In this document: positions 36,040 to 47,823 of the stretch, piece after piece
How the letters are laid out: every line of letters begins with the position of its first letter
Numbering within the stretch: the stretch's first letter is position 1
From: Sabellastarte sp. h YS-2021
Taxonomy: Eukaryota; Annelida; Polychaeta; Sabellida; Sabellidae
Reading direction: 5' to 3'
DNA length: 64,000 nucleotides
Assembly (NCBI GenBank): GCA_964017235.1
Contig: OZ024936.1
Span: 50,147,028-50,211,027, forward strand
Notes under the pieces: model-generated
Told to the model about the DNA's origin: nothing
The model's input: the letters and a program-made list of their open reading frames with translations, nothing else
Database searches by the model: none
Translations under genes and position numbers: made by a program

Positions 36040-36290
36040 CTCAAGTTTGCAGGATATATTAAAAACCATAAAATGTTGCCTGGGAATATTTTTGGCCTCA
36101 TTTTGAAAAACAAGATGGCCGCCAGGGACGTTTATTCGACTTAAAGCAAGGACTTTTGTTGGCACTCTAGAGCAAAGGGTATTGTAGGTATAGATCTCAA
36201 ATTGGCAGGATATGTTCGTCATTAAAAAATCTTGACTGGGAATATTTTTGGACTCATTTTGAAAAACAAGATGGCTGCCACGGGTGTTTC
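36040..36290. repeat. 156-bp direct repeat (2 units)
   Basis: TGGGAATATTTTTGG followed by CTCATTTTGAAAAACAAGAT occurs at about 36,081 and 36,237. It sits between the 154-bp and 147-bp arrays and looks like a further unit type of the same composite element. Confidence 0.7.
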
Positions 36291-36299
36291 TTTGTCAGT

Positions 36300-36860
36300 C
36301 ATGAAAAGTGCTTATATCTTCCTTATTATTGGTCCTAGAGGTTTGGGATGGTAAACCAACCTATGGGAAATCATGGGCTGGGAATTTTTTGGTATGGTCA
36401 GATTTGACCTTGGACCCCTCCTTCAAGGTCAAACGAGGATAGCCAAACTTAAAAGTGCTTATAACTCGCTTATTATTGGTTCTAGAGGTTTGGGATGGTA
36501 AACCAACCTATAGGAAATCATGGGCTGGGATTCTTTTGGTGTGGTCGGATTAGACCTTGGAACCCTCCTTCAAGGTCAAACGAGGATAGCCAAACTTAAA
36601 AGTGCTTATAACTCGCTTATTATTGGTTCTAGAGGTTTGCAATGTCAAATCAACCTATAGGAAATCATGGGCTAGGAATTTTTTTATGTGATCAGATTTG
36701 ACCTTTGGCCCCTCCGTCAAGGTCAAATGAGGATAGCCAAAATTAACAGTGTTTATATCTCGCTTATTTGTGTTCCTAGAGGTTTGCAGTGTCACACCAA
36801 CCTATAGGAATCATGGGCTAAGAATCTTTTGATATGGTCAGATTTCACCTTGGGCTTCTC
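36300..36860. repeat. 147-bp family array (about 4 units)
   Basis: AAAAGTGCTTATA recurs near 36,305, 36,453, 36,601 and 36,747. Each unit carries TTATTGGTTCTAGAGGTTTG, AAATCATGGGCTGGGAAT and TTTGACCTTGGACCCCTCC. It is the same family as 2.86-3.26 kb and again lies just downstream of a 154-bp array. Confidence 0.88.
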
Positions 36861-37049
36861 CAAGGTTAAGCGATGTTTTAATGGCTTTGGTGAGTTTTCT
36901 TTCTGGTGGATACAATTTGCATCAGTTCTCCGATGCGATAGGTCTAGTTTCAGTATGTTATTCACCTATTTTGGGGTCAGCTATAACATAGTAAAATTAA
37001 AACTATTGCATTTGCAATATTTTCTTTAAATGTGTTTTTAACTTACTGT

Positions 37050-37195
37050 TTACACCTTAACAGTTACCTTCTTACTTTCCTTCTGAACACCATTTCCAGG
37101 GCACACACTTTTGTGTCCTTTTCTTCTGTCACTTCTACTCTGAAACTCAAAACACACAGTCAGCTGACACAGAGCCCGTTCACGGGCACTGATTG
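37050..37195. repeat. Array terminus with GCCCG-TTCA-CGGGC hairpin, copy 1
   Basis: CAGTTACCTTCTT, then AACACACAGTCAGCTGACAC, then the perfect hairpin GCCCGTTCACGGGC (37,174-37,187) and ACTGATTGCTTGTT. The same block recurs at 38,838 (hairpin degraded) and 39,921-40,060. A GC-rich hairpin just before an element end recalls Helitron/Helentron 3' ends. Confidence 0.65.
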
Positions 37196-37204
37196 CTTGT
37201 TTAA

Positions 37205-37382
37205 TAATTTTAATGCACTAAATCACTTATAACTTGAAAAGTGTTGTATTTAGAGCATTTTGTTAAAATATGTTATTCAGCTACTTTTTCCATAGCTACA
37301 ACATGGTGAGTAACTTTGGTGTCTGTCTTAATAGCCAAGTGAGTAATAGCTACTTTTGGACTTTTCAGTAACTTCCATCATG
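37205..37382. repeat. 154-bp family unit, left of a LINE insertion
   Basis: The unit runs to CTTCCATCATG and is interrupted there. It resumes at 38,215 with TCATGAGTAAAATCACTTG. The uninterrupted version is seen at 35,780-35,830. Confidence 0.85.
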
Positions 37383-38214
37383 ATAAGATAAGATTTTATT
37401 TATTATAGTGACATGTAACATGATAAAAAAGCGAATAATACAACACAAAATGAGTTACCCAGCCCCCATGGGCTTATATGTCACTTAAAATTAAAAATAA
37501 TAATAATAATAATACAATAAATATTTAGAAGAAATAAAAGAACACTATTAATTTAAACTCATACTTATGTGAAGTGTAGACATTGACTTATCACTTGTAC
37601 AACTTTTCTTTTCTTACTTTCCAGGAACACTTTAAATATTTAAGGAGTTGTCTGGTCTGGATTCTTTAAAATTGAAATAAATACATCTCCCTCTGTCAGA
37701 CTATCGAAATTTTTCAATAACTGTGAATATTTTAAGTACAAATCATTGCGAAGGTCTGAGTAAACAGGACAGATACATAAAAAATGAAACTCATCTTCAA
37801 GGCAATTCAAGTCACATAATTGACAAATTCTTTCATTAAGTTTTAGATTAATAAAACGACCACTCTCTACTCTTAATTGTAATATTCCACACATAAACTG
37901 GGCAAGTAGTGATCTATCAGATTTTTCTAAATTCCATTTAATGTACTTAGATGTTTCAAATGATGTTTTAAAGGTTTTATATGTCCTTAATTTTGGTTTA
38001 TTGTTCACCTCAATTTTCCATTTTGTTTCAAAATTTCCTCTTAACTTTAACATTGCCAAATTAATGTCACATAGATGCAAGTTTTCAAAGATGTCCTTCA
38101 TGTCTAGAGTGTCAAACAGAAGTTTTAATTCTTGACACCAACCACTGTTACTTCCGTAGTCTGACAAAAATATTTTCTTCGTAAGTCTCTCGGAGTTCAT
38201 ATTTAAAATTTGAT
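37383..38214 (-). mobile_element. 5'-truncated LINE (non-LTR retrotransposon) insertion
   Basis: An 832-bp insertion on the minus strand, flanked by a 5-bp target duplication TCATG (37,378-37,382 and 38,215-38,219). The reading frame ending near 37,640 encodes the C-terminal end of an ORF2-type protein: a RSLLAQFMCGILQLRVE segment followed by the CCHC-like knuckle CQLCDLNCLEDEFHFLC. After its stop come AT-rich 3' UTR and a CTTATCTTATC tail. The RT and endonuclease parts are absent through 5' truncation. The clade was not assigned; the knuckle is common to several LINE clades. Confidence 0.8.
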
Positions 38215-39900
38215 TCATGAGTAAAATCACTTGTAACTTAAAAACTATTGCATTTAGAGAATTTTGTATATGTTATTCAGCTACTTTTGGGTCAGCTATA
38301 ACATAGTAAAATTTCAGACCTGTAGCTCATGGCATAGCTGAGTAATAGCTACTTTTAGGTTATCACTGTTGAGTAAATCATTTATAACTTGAAAAGTATT
38401 GCATTTATAGTATTTAGTTTCAATATGTTATTCACCTATTTTGGGGTCAGCTATAACATAGTAAAATTCCAGACCTGTGGCTCATTCCATAGCTGAGTAA
38501 TAGCTACTTTGAGGTTCTTGCTCAACACTAAATCATTTATAACTTAAAAAGTATTGCATTTAGAACGTTTTGTGTAAATATGTTATTCAGTTACTTTTGG
38601 GTCAGCTATAACATCATAAAATTTCAGACCTGTAGCTCATGACATAGCTGAGTAATAGCTACTTTCAGGTTATCACTGTTGAGTAAACTTATAAAGTGAA
38701 AACTATTGCATTTAGATTATTTAGTTTCAGTATGTTATTCAACTATTTTGGGGTGAGCTATAACATAGTGAAATTAAAACTATTGCATTTGCAATATTTT
38801 CTTTAAATATGTCTTTAACTTACTTTTTACACCTGAACAGTTACCTTCTTTCCTTCTGAACACCATTTCCAGGGCACTACTTTTGGGTCCTTCTGTCACT
38901 TCTACTCTGAAACTCAAAACACACAGTCAGCTGACACAGAGCCCGATTGCTTGTTTGTTTTCTTTTTTTGATGGGGGGGGGGGGGGGGGGGGGGTTGCTG
39001 TTTAAACTACTTCAGAACTGTTTTAGACTACTTCATGGCATAGCTGAGCAATAGCTACTTTCAGGTTCTTACTGTTGAGTAAATTACTTGTAACTTGAAA
39101 ACTATTTCATTCAGAGTATTTTCTTTAAATACATTGTTCACCTACTTTTGGGTGGGTCAGCTAGAACATGGTAAAGTTGCAGACCTGTAGGTCATTCCAT
39201 AGCTGAGCAATAGCTACTTTAAGGTTTTCTCTGTTGATTTAATCTATTGCATTTAAACTATTGCAGTTAGAGTATTTTGTTTAATATGTTATTCACGTAC
39301 TTTTGAATTAGCTAGTAAAATTGCACACGTGTAGCTCATGGCATAGCTGTGTAATAGCTATTCTCAGGTTCTCACTGTTGAGTAAATCAGTTGTTACTTT
39401 AAAAATATTGCATTTTAAGTATTTTCTATAATTATGTTGTTCACCTACTTTGGGGTCAGCTTTAACAGTGAATTTGCAGACCTGTATGTCATGGCATAGC
39501 TGAGCAATAGCTACTTTCAAGTTTTCTCACTGTTGAGTAAATCAGATGTAACTTGAAAACTATTGCATTTAGAGTAATCTGTTTAAATATGCTGTTCACA
39601 TACTTATGGGTCAGCTATAACATAGTGAAATTGTAGACCTGTAGCTCATGGCATAGCTGAGCAATAGCTACTTTAGGATTTTTACTGTTCAGTTAATCAG
39701 TTGTAAGGTGAAAACTATTTCATTTACAGTATTTTGTTTAAATAAGTTATTAAGCTACTTTTGGGTCAGCTAAAAATGGTATAATTGCAGAACTCCTTGC
39801 ATATCTGAGTAATAGCTACTTTGAGTTTCTCACTGTTGAGTAAATCAGTTGTAACTCGAAAACTATTGCATTTTCAATATTTTCTTTAAATAAGTTTTTA
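38215..39900. repeat. 154-bp family array with higher-order structure
   Basis: About ten units carry GCATAGCTGAGTAATAGCTA, TCAGCTATAACATAGTAAAA and ACTATTGCATTTAGAG. The terminus block with CAGTTACCTTCTT breaks the array at 38,838, and a 22-G run lies at 38,973-38,994. The block returns at 39,921, so the array is built of larger composite units of about 1.1-1.8 kb. Confidence 0.85.
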
Positions 39901-40070
39901 ACTTACTTTTTACACCTTAACAGTTACCTTCTTACTTTCCTTGTGAATACCATCTCCAGGGCACAACTTTTGTGTCCTTTTCTTTTGTCACTTCTACTCT
40001 GAAACTCAAAACACACAGTCAGCTGACATAGAGCCCGTTCACGGGCACTGATTGCTTGTTAGTTAACTGA
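39901..40070. repeat. Array terminus with GCCCG-TTCA-CGGGC hairpin, copy 3
   Basis: A near copy of 37,050-37,195, including AACACACAGTCAGCTGACA, the hairpin GCCCGTTCACGGGC (40,033-40,046) and ACTGATTGCTTGTT. It marks the right end of the 154-bp array block. Confidence 0.65.
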
Positions 40071-40261
40071 ATTGTCCTGTTTTAATACTTAATCTTTACA
40101 TGCAGTTTCTTTTTCTTAGATGTTATTTTCTCTACTTAAACATTATTTGGACACTGCCCTGAAATTATCCCAATCTGTGTACTGTTTCACTACATCTATA
40201 TCTCATGGTGTTGAAAACTATTTCCCCAGGCTGTGGGTTACGGGCATCTCTGATGCTATTT

Positions 40262-43200
40262 TTTCATCCTGGAACCTCCACCAGTGTTTACTCTGGTGTG
40301 ACTGTTGAGGGTACCGGTTCCAGTATTGCTCAGACCACTGGTGAAGTTGCTGTTGTGGGTGTAGCTTCCAGCAAGAGTGCTACCCACCCTGTTGAGGCAG
40401 TGCAGGTCCTGATGTTCTGCTAACTGGTACTGGTAATGCTGCCCTGCATGCTGAACAGACCTCTACCGGTGGAAAGACTGTTGATATTACCGGTAGGTCT
40501 GATAGTGATGGGGATCTACAAAGAGAACCGGGCTCCCCTGTTGACAACTTCTGGGACGGTTCCCCAGAGACTTCACCAGAGATGAATCTACTAATCAGGA
40601 ACTCTCTGAGGCTAGCTATAGAGAAACCATCAGAAGCACGAGATCTTTTATGGGCTGCCATCAGATCCCTAAATGCGACAGTGTTTCATCTGCAGATGAC
40701 AACCCTTTTGCCAGTTTCCAAGTTCAGCCTACCGGGAAAGTCTCTGTCTAGTTGCCGGTAGACGACTGGTTGTGTAGAAAGATGGAGAAGTTGAATCTCA
40801 CCATTAATGAAGGCTACTCTTCCAGAAACGCAGAAACTGCTGGACTCCTCAGGGACCAGTTTGTCAAGCCTCCCAGGTTGTCTAGATGGTACGACATGCC
40901 TGCAGACAAGAAAGACTTGGATAGATCAACTGTGTGTTCCTGGTCTCCAGAACTGGCAAAGTTAAATAGTGCCTTCAGCAGGGTGGAGACATAATTTACC
41001 TGCTACTCCACCCTCCTGGGCCCTTAGCCAGGACATCCTGAGACACTGGGAAAGAGCCGCCAGAGAACAAACTGTAATGTGCAACCAGGCTGCTGGGTTG
41101 TCAAGGTGTCTGACTAGAGTGCCGGATGCGATGAACTTGCATATGGATAAGGGCAAGGGACAGTCCTGTGAAAGAATGCAGCAAGCTGTGGACGAGCTAG
41201 AGTATTTGGTGACCTTTTAATCTCCCAAGCTCTCTGAAAGAATGCAACAAGCTGTGGACGAGCTAGAGCATTTGGTGACTTAAATCTCCCAAGCCATGGC
41301 CAGAACAATGCAGCACTTAACTGAAGTTGTGTTCATCAGCATGGCAAACTTTACCCTTGCTTCGTAGAGACAGCTACCTAGAGTATTTGCTTCTGTCCAT
41401 TTGCAGTCACTTTTCCCAGACCAGCTTCTCATTAAAGCTGAGGAAGAGGTGTCTAGACGTGAGGAGAGGCGTTCTTCTGGCCAGTCATACAGGAAGTCCG
41501 GTCGTTTTCACCCGTATGCTTCCAATGACAAGTCTTCTCATCAACCGGACTGGAAGTCCAGTATCCCAGCTTGGAAACAAATACACGAACGACAGCAGGG
41601 AAAGAAAGGTTGTGGCAAGATTTCCACTTTTTCACAGAAACCGGCCAAGGGTTCTAAACAACCGTAAATGACAATTACTGTGTAAAGGACTGAAGGACTG
41701 TGCTTGTGTGTTCGGAAAGACAAGTTTGAACCCTTCACCAGTGATGGCTGGAAGCAAGGACCTAACCAGCAAGAGCGAAATTGTAAATTTACTTGTAAAC
41801 TATTGTGTTGCAAATGCTCATTCTGTTACCCTGATGCCACAAAAGAAAGGCATAATTCCCAATTATTGTCACAACTACTCAGAAATAAAATATTTGAAAG
41901 ATGTTTCCTGTGTAGGTCACTTCAGTTCTGTAAATCTTGTCACAAATATCCCAACTGTTGCTATAGATCTACCTGTAGGGGCCAAACTCCACCAGTTTTG
42001 GAAAAAAATTGGGAAGCCCTGGGGCAAGCTCGAAGGTTATAACAGTATCCAGAGAGGGCTGCACCCTCCCCTCCCAGTCCCAGCCAAATTTGACCAGGTC
42101 ACCCACAGTCATAAGCTGCTATGTAAATCCCCACAGGAACAGATACCTGTTGGAGGAATTGCATCAGCTTCAGACCATAAATGCAGTGGAACCGGTAACC
42201 ACTCAAAAGTCTCTAGGGTTTTCAACCGCCTATTTTTGGTACCCACACCCAACAACTGGTGGAGACCCATCTTGGACCTGAGCACCTTGAACACCTTTCT
42301 AAGCACAGAGTCGTTCAAAATGGAGACACCAGAGACAATAAGAACCTCCCTACAGGCAGGGGAGTGGGTTACCTCCATAGATTTCATGGACGCATACTTC
42401 CACATACCAATTGACAATCAGTCCAGGAAGTACATACGTTTTCACGTCCAGGGTCAGTCCTACCAGTTCAAAGCCCTACCCTTTAGCCTGTCCACAGCAC
42501 CAATGGAGTTCACAGTGGTGGCCAAAGAAGTAAAAGTGATTAGGGGATTATGGATCAACCAGTACCTAGACGACTGGTTAGGGAGAGCTAGGTCCCACCA
42601 TACCTGTCACCTGCATACACAGGCAGTTGACTGGACATTCAAACAGAATGGTCCCTTCACCCAGGGGTCTTCCAAGCCATATGCTCGCGGTGGCAACAGC
42701 CCCAAGTGGACTTGTTTGCCACCAGATTCAACAACAAACTACCACAGTTTGTGTCACCGGTTCTAGTCCCACAGGCATGGGCAGTGGATGCACTGTCCTG
42801 GAAAGATCTGGACCCATATGCCTTCCCATCTTGGGAAAGGTAGTGGAGAAGTTGCAAAAGAATCATATTGATTGCACTAGGGTGGCCCAACATGCCCTGG
42901 TTCTGGGATTTAGTGGCCATGTCCAGTCAGATCCCACTGTGCCTGCCCAATCTGGTGACTCAGCCATTCAAGCAGGCCCTGCACAGGAACCTGTCAAACC
43001 TGAACCTACATGCCTGGCTCCTAGAACCACAGCAACAAGGAGCAGGGCTTCTCTGAGGCAGTGGCAGCACGAATTGAAGCTCCTCAGAGGATCAACCAGA
43101 TCTGTCAGGCAAAGTAGACCATTTTTACAAAGTGGTGCCTCAGTAATCAGGTGGACTTCAGGGCACCACCTCTGAAAGCCATAGCTGACTTCCTCCTGTA

Positions 43201-44128
43201 CTTGTTTCAGGACAGGAAGTTCCAGCCAGGCACCATTGATGGTTACAGATCAGCCATTGCTGACAACTTGGGCAACTCCCACATTAATGTCAGCAAAGAT
43301 GAGAATCTCGCCGGTGTCCTGGATAGTTTCCATAGAGACAGACCAAAGGACAGGAGGGGCATCCCCTCCTGGAACCTCTACCTGGTTCTACACCAGCTGA
43401 CAAAGGCTCCCTTTAAAAGAGGCCTCACTAAAACACTTTTAGTAAACGCAGGAGTGAGATAAATGCTTGGTTACACAAGAACATCAAACACCAGTTAGAC
43501 TGGTCTAAGGTGTCTACCCCTCACCCAGATTTCTATCCAAGAACCAGCTGGCTAAGGAGGGCCCTGATAGTGTGGCCCCGGTGGTTATACCAGCCCTGGC
43601 CCCCACTCTGGATAAGTCACTTAAATCTGATAGGTCCCTATGTCCAGACTTTATAGGGTTCTCTGACCCTAGGTCAAACCGGGCCTTCTCAGTTTTGTTT
43701 GTTTATGAGTTCACTTCAGTCCCTAGTAGCTTACCCGCCAACCAAGCGGTAGTTATTCAGCAATTGTCCATTGGATAGGATGTATTAACACAATAAAATT
43801 TCAAATTTAATAAGTAAATTAAATTTTTATAAGTTCATACCCTATCCAATGGACAGGCAAGGCCCACTCATCCGGCCCTGCCATCAGCTTACCAGATATC
43901 TTAATAGGACTAGACAATGAAAAAGATGCTGTGACGTCACGATGTCTAGACAGGAAGGAAGTACAATGTGCCACCTAGTGAATGCACACTCCGCGACCAG
44001 TCCTGTCAGTAGTATATACAGAATGTCTTTTTCTTACATTTGGCGGGACCGGTTGCGCCAACGAGTAAAGCAATTGTCCATTGGATAGGGTATTAACTTA
44101 CTTATTTACTTACTTATTAAAATTGCAA
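40262..44128 (+). mobile_element. DIRS-type retrotransposon, copy 3 (broken fossil)
   Basis: Same family as copy 2. Parts: gag-like region (about 40.26-41.67 kb, starting with the CCTGGAACCTCCACCAG repeat), RT (about 41.7-42.6 kb, with SIDFMDAYFHIPI and YLDDW), recombinase fragments (about 43.0-43.65 kb), internal complementary region (about 43,753-43,860) and right terminal repeat (about 43,914-44,090). The left terminal repeat was not found. It is broken in many places (about ten) and is older than copies 1 and 2. Confidence 0.85.
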
Positions 44129-46070
44129 TTTCCTGGTAAAGTGTCTGTCCAGATGCCAGTTGATGATTGGTTATGCAGAAAACTTAACAAACTGAACATC
44201 ACCCTGGTTGAAGGTTATCCTTTCAGAAGTTCAGAAGCTGGTGGCCTGTTAAAGGATCAGTTTCATGGACCAGCGAAGTCACAAGCATACAGGCTGTATT
44301 ATGACCACAAGAGTGACTACTACTGTGTCGACCTGGAATACTGATGCCTCACATTTAAACAGCAGGATTGCCAGACAGGCCGGTTTATCTTCAACCCCAC
44401 CTACGTCCCATCACATCTCTCAACAGAATCTACGTAAGTGGGAGAGGTCGGCAAGAGAAGTCCAGCACGATATGCAGTCCCAGATCAAGGATATTAGAAG
44501 CACAGGCAAAGGTACTTCAAAAGTCATGACAGCCATCAATGAACTGCAATACCTCATGAACCTAATGCCTGTATCCCCCAGGCAGTGGCAAAAATCATGG
44601 AACACCTGACAGACTTTGTTTTTGTTTCCATGGAGAACTTAACTCTGACCAGAAGGGACTCTTGACACATGTAAAGACGGGCATCAAACCGGATACCTGG
44701 CCGCACTGAGGATTGCCCCACTGCAGTCTGGAACCCTCTTTCCGGACAGTGTGTTAAAACGTGCTGAAGATGAGATTGCCCATTATGAAAGTAAAGGACA
44801 GTCAACCTCCTCATGTAGCAAAGGTTGGTACCGTCTGTATGAACGTTTTGACAGAAAGTTGGATAAGATATCAGACAAGCCGGCATGGAAGAGTATTGGC
44901 AACAAGGGACAGAACAGGAAAGGCAAGGGTAGATCGTACAACTACTCATCCCGACCAGCCAAGTGCCAGCAGTCATATAAATGACAATTACTGTGTAGAC
45001 AAGTTACAGGAAAGACTGCTGGCCAGGAGCAAGTAACCGACAAAGACATTTAAACATTTAGACACAACAGACTCAAGTTGTAAACTTTTCTGTTGTAACA
45101 CCTGTACTTTTTGCAAAAGGGCATTCACAAAAGTCCCGTTGTTGTAAATTGTTGCAAACGTATTTCTTGTGTAGCTCAATTAAAAACCTGTAACAAATGT
45201 CCAAACTGTTGCTCAAATCTGCCTCAAAAGGGGCAAGGCTGCAAAAGTTTTGGAAAACTTTGCTGGATCTGGGTGCTGGTTCAAAAGTAGTTCAAATCCT
45301 AAGAGAGGGCTACACCCTCCCCTTTCCGACCTGGACGAACTTGACAAGGTCACCAACCATCATAAGCTGCTACCTCTACCTGTCGGAGGCATTACATCAG
45401 CTTATGCATAAAAATGCAGTGGACCTAGTTCAAAACCAAAAATCACTGGGCTTCTTCAACCGACTTTTGTTAGTCCCAAAGCCAAACAATCGTTGGAGAC
45501 CCATTCTAGACCTGAGCAAATTAAACCTTTTCCTCAAGGCAGAAAAATTCAAAATGGAGACACCAGAAACCATCAGAACATCCCTCCAACAAGGGGAGTG
45601 GGTTACCTTAATAGATTTCAAAGATGCCTACTTCCACATACCAATACAGGAACAATCATGGAAATATCTGAGATTTCATATCCAGGATCCGACATACCAT
45701 TTCAAAGCACTGCCATTCAGATTTTTCACAGCACCCATGAGTTTACTGTGATAGCAAAGGAGGTGAAACTGATGGCTATGCACAAGGGTATAAGGATCCA
45801 CCAGTACCTAGACGACTGGTTGGTGAGGGCCAGATCCCACCAAGCTTTCCAGCATACTCCAGAACTAGTACAGATTTGCCAGAAATTGGGTTGGCTGGTG
45901 AACGTAGAAAATTCAGAGTTGGACCTCAAGCAAGTTTTTAAGTTTGTAGGTTACTAGTTTGACCTCAGATATGGCCGGGTCTGACCCGGCCCACACCGGA
46001 CCGGTGGCAGAACCTTCAATAGAAAATACAGGCTTGGCTTGGCTGGTCTGGAAATTCTTGTCCCTGATAG
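44129..46070 (+). mobile_element. DIRS-type retrotransposon, copy 4 (partial fossil)
   Basis: It begins within a gag-like region homologous to 40.73 kb onward of copy 3 (the DDWL(C)RK segment), directly after the right end of copy 3. RT follows (about 45.2-45.96 kb) with FKMETPETIRTSL, DFKDAYFHIPI and YLDDW. Similarity fades near 46.07 kb. No recombinase, internal complementary region or right terminal repeat remains. It is broken in several places. The abrupt right limit may mark the Polinton insertion point. Confidence 0.8.
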
Positions 46071-46299
46071 TAATAATAGATGTAGTGAAATCGCTCCACG
46101 GATGTGATAGGGAATCGATCTTTAATGTAGTCTCCCAACTAAGGTCAATGGAGATCCCAATCACCTCCATATGGAAGCAGGAACTAGCAATGACATATGG
46201 AAGCTATGTTACACTAAGGACTGGGAAAACTGTGGAAACTCCTGCATATGTTAATATTTTACATATGGAAGGTATACACGTGGACTAGAGTCTGGTATA

Positions 46300-47138
46300 A
46301 TTGAATATATGTCATCTTATTACCTAGAGAAATGATATTTATATTTATTCAACCTTCAACCCCTCTCATGAAGGGCATTTAATTCATCCCTTATTTTGCA
46401 ATACCCCACAAATATCACCATATATGACTGAAGATTTACATGTATAAGTAAATTAGTCCACACGCTGAAAAGTCATCAAACTTAATTTTGAAGGAGTGGA
46501 TCCCATATTGCCAACTCCCACGTGTCTCTCTCCTCCATATTTTGGTGCCATATTTTGGTCATATGTCTTCAAAACCTACATTAAGTGTAATCCTTATTTG
46601 TACTCTTTGAACTGTTCTTTTTCGTTTTCTCCAGCATATGAAATCTCCTGCATATGTATACATATGTATATGGTAATGCTATATCTACTTACTGAGATAA
46701 TATAATAAATATATGAATAAATTATTTGTATCTTCATGAAGTAGCATAGAATATTGTATATTTAATCTAATCCAATTTACACATGAAGGCTACATATGTT
46801 TACCTCTCCTCTCATGAAGGCCATTTAAAATTAACAGATTCATATGTCCACCTCCACGTGTATACTTACTCTCTGAACTCATGTCCTTCTCTAGCATATT
46901 GAATCCGTCTTTAATCATAATTTTATTTTTGTAAACTCTGATTTTAATGTTATTTTCTGAAACAAGTCTAGACATGTATATTAACCCAAAGAATTTTTCC
47001 TATCAATGAATATCTCATAAACATGTCCTAACATGTAGAACTAACCACCTGGAAAAGGAATGAATGTATCAGCAAAAAATTGCTATAAAATCGCAAGAAA
47101 ATCCTCCCTCATAGTATTCAATCAAATATATACCGGCA
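46300..47138. repeat. Left terminal region of the Polinton with sub-repeats
   Basis: No gene. CCTCTCATGAAGGSCATTTA occurs at about 46,362 and 46,812. Each copy is followed by a CACGTGT stretch, TACTCTYTGAACT and a TCTAGCATAT/CCAGCATATG-like stretch, so 46,345-46,640 and 46,780-46,930 are diverged direct copies. Such sub-repeats are common in Polinton terminal inverted repeats. A TATATA stretch precedes the BIR gene. Confidence 0.5.
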
Positions 47139-47618
47139 ATGTTTGCTAACACAAGGAATTGTTCTGATAATAAGGAATCTACAGATTCTAATGAAGCAAC
47201 ATGTACTGCTGCCTCAAAACCGAGCAGTGGGCTCTCATTAAACGGATTCTCGAGAGCAAAAGATACCAATACTCATCATTATCATACTGGTTTCGCCTTA
47301 TCAACAGATAAGCCTCAGCAATCCTCACAAAGGTCTAATCTGCAAAGACCTCTACATAAGTCGATGGATGTTAATTCACTCAGGAAATATGATGATAGAT
47401 ATGCAACCTTTAAATTATGGCCAAAAGCTCATCCTGTCAGAAGGGATCAACTAGCCAGGGCAGGTTTTTTTTACACAGGAGAAGGAGACAAGGTCATATG
47501 TCCTTGGTGTAATATATGTTTGAATGAATGGGAAGCCTTTGATTTAGCAATAGAAGAACACAAGAGGCATTCTCCATATTGTGACTTTATTTTAATGCTT
47601 TTTCCAATGCTTCAGTAA
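47139..47618 (+). CDS. BIR-domain (inhibitor-of-apoptosis-like) protein of the Polinton
   Basis: 159 residues. A Ser/Thr/Asn-rich N-terminal half is followed by one BIR domain at about residues 85-155. It opens with YDDRYATFKLWP, continues with QLARAGFFYTGEGD, and ends with the zinc signature C-x2-C-x16-H-x6-C, exactly canonical. BIR domains bind caspases or their regulators in IAP proteins, and baculoviruses, among others, carry them as apoptosis inhibitors. Known IAPs pair BIR with a RING on the same chain; here a RING gene lies 1.3 kb downstream on the same strand. This is accessory cargo of a fossil element; its frame looks whole. Antiapoptotic function is inference. Confidence 0.88.
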   Translation: MFANTRNCSDNKESTDSNEATCTAASKPSSGLSLNGFSRAKDTNTHHYHTGFALSTDKPQQSSQRSNLQRPLHKSMDVNSLRKYDDRYATFKLWPKAHPVRRDQLARAGFFYTGEGDKVICPWCNICLNEWEAFDLAIEEHKRHSPYCDFILMLFPMLQ

Positions 47619-47823
47619 TGGAATGACCTATAATATAACAATGACAAGAGTGTGATATAAATTAAAAATAATTCAACATATGGTATTGTCACATCAAAGC
47701 AAGAAAAAACTGTGTCAACTTTAACTCTATATAAACTCATAATTCTTCTCATTTATCAGATCATCGTCAAAAGTGTATGTAACTGTCTAATAGGACATAG
47801 AATCTAAATTTCAAAGAAAAATT

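Noticed and set aside
35893-36222. Minus-strand frame over satellite units
   Set aside because: Built from 154-bp and 156-bp repeat DNA; the same holds for 39,308-39,520.
45959-46288. Frame of 109 residues across the DIRS-Polinton boundary
   Set aside because: Composition changes midway and no domain fits; it seems to be a chance frame across two elements.
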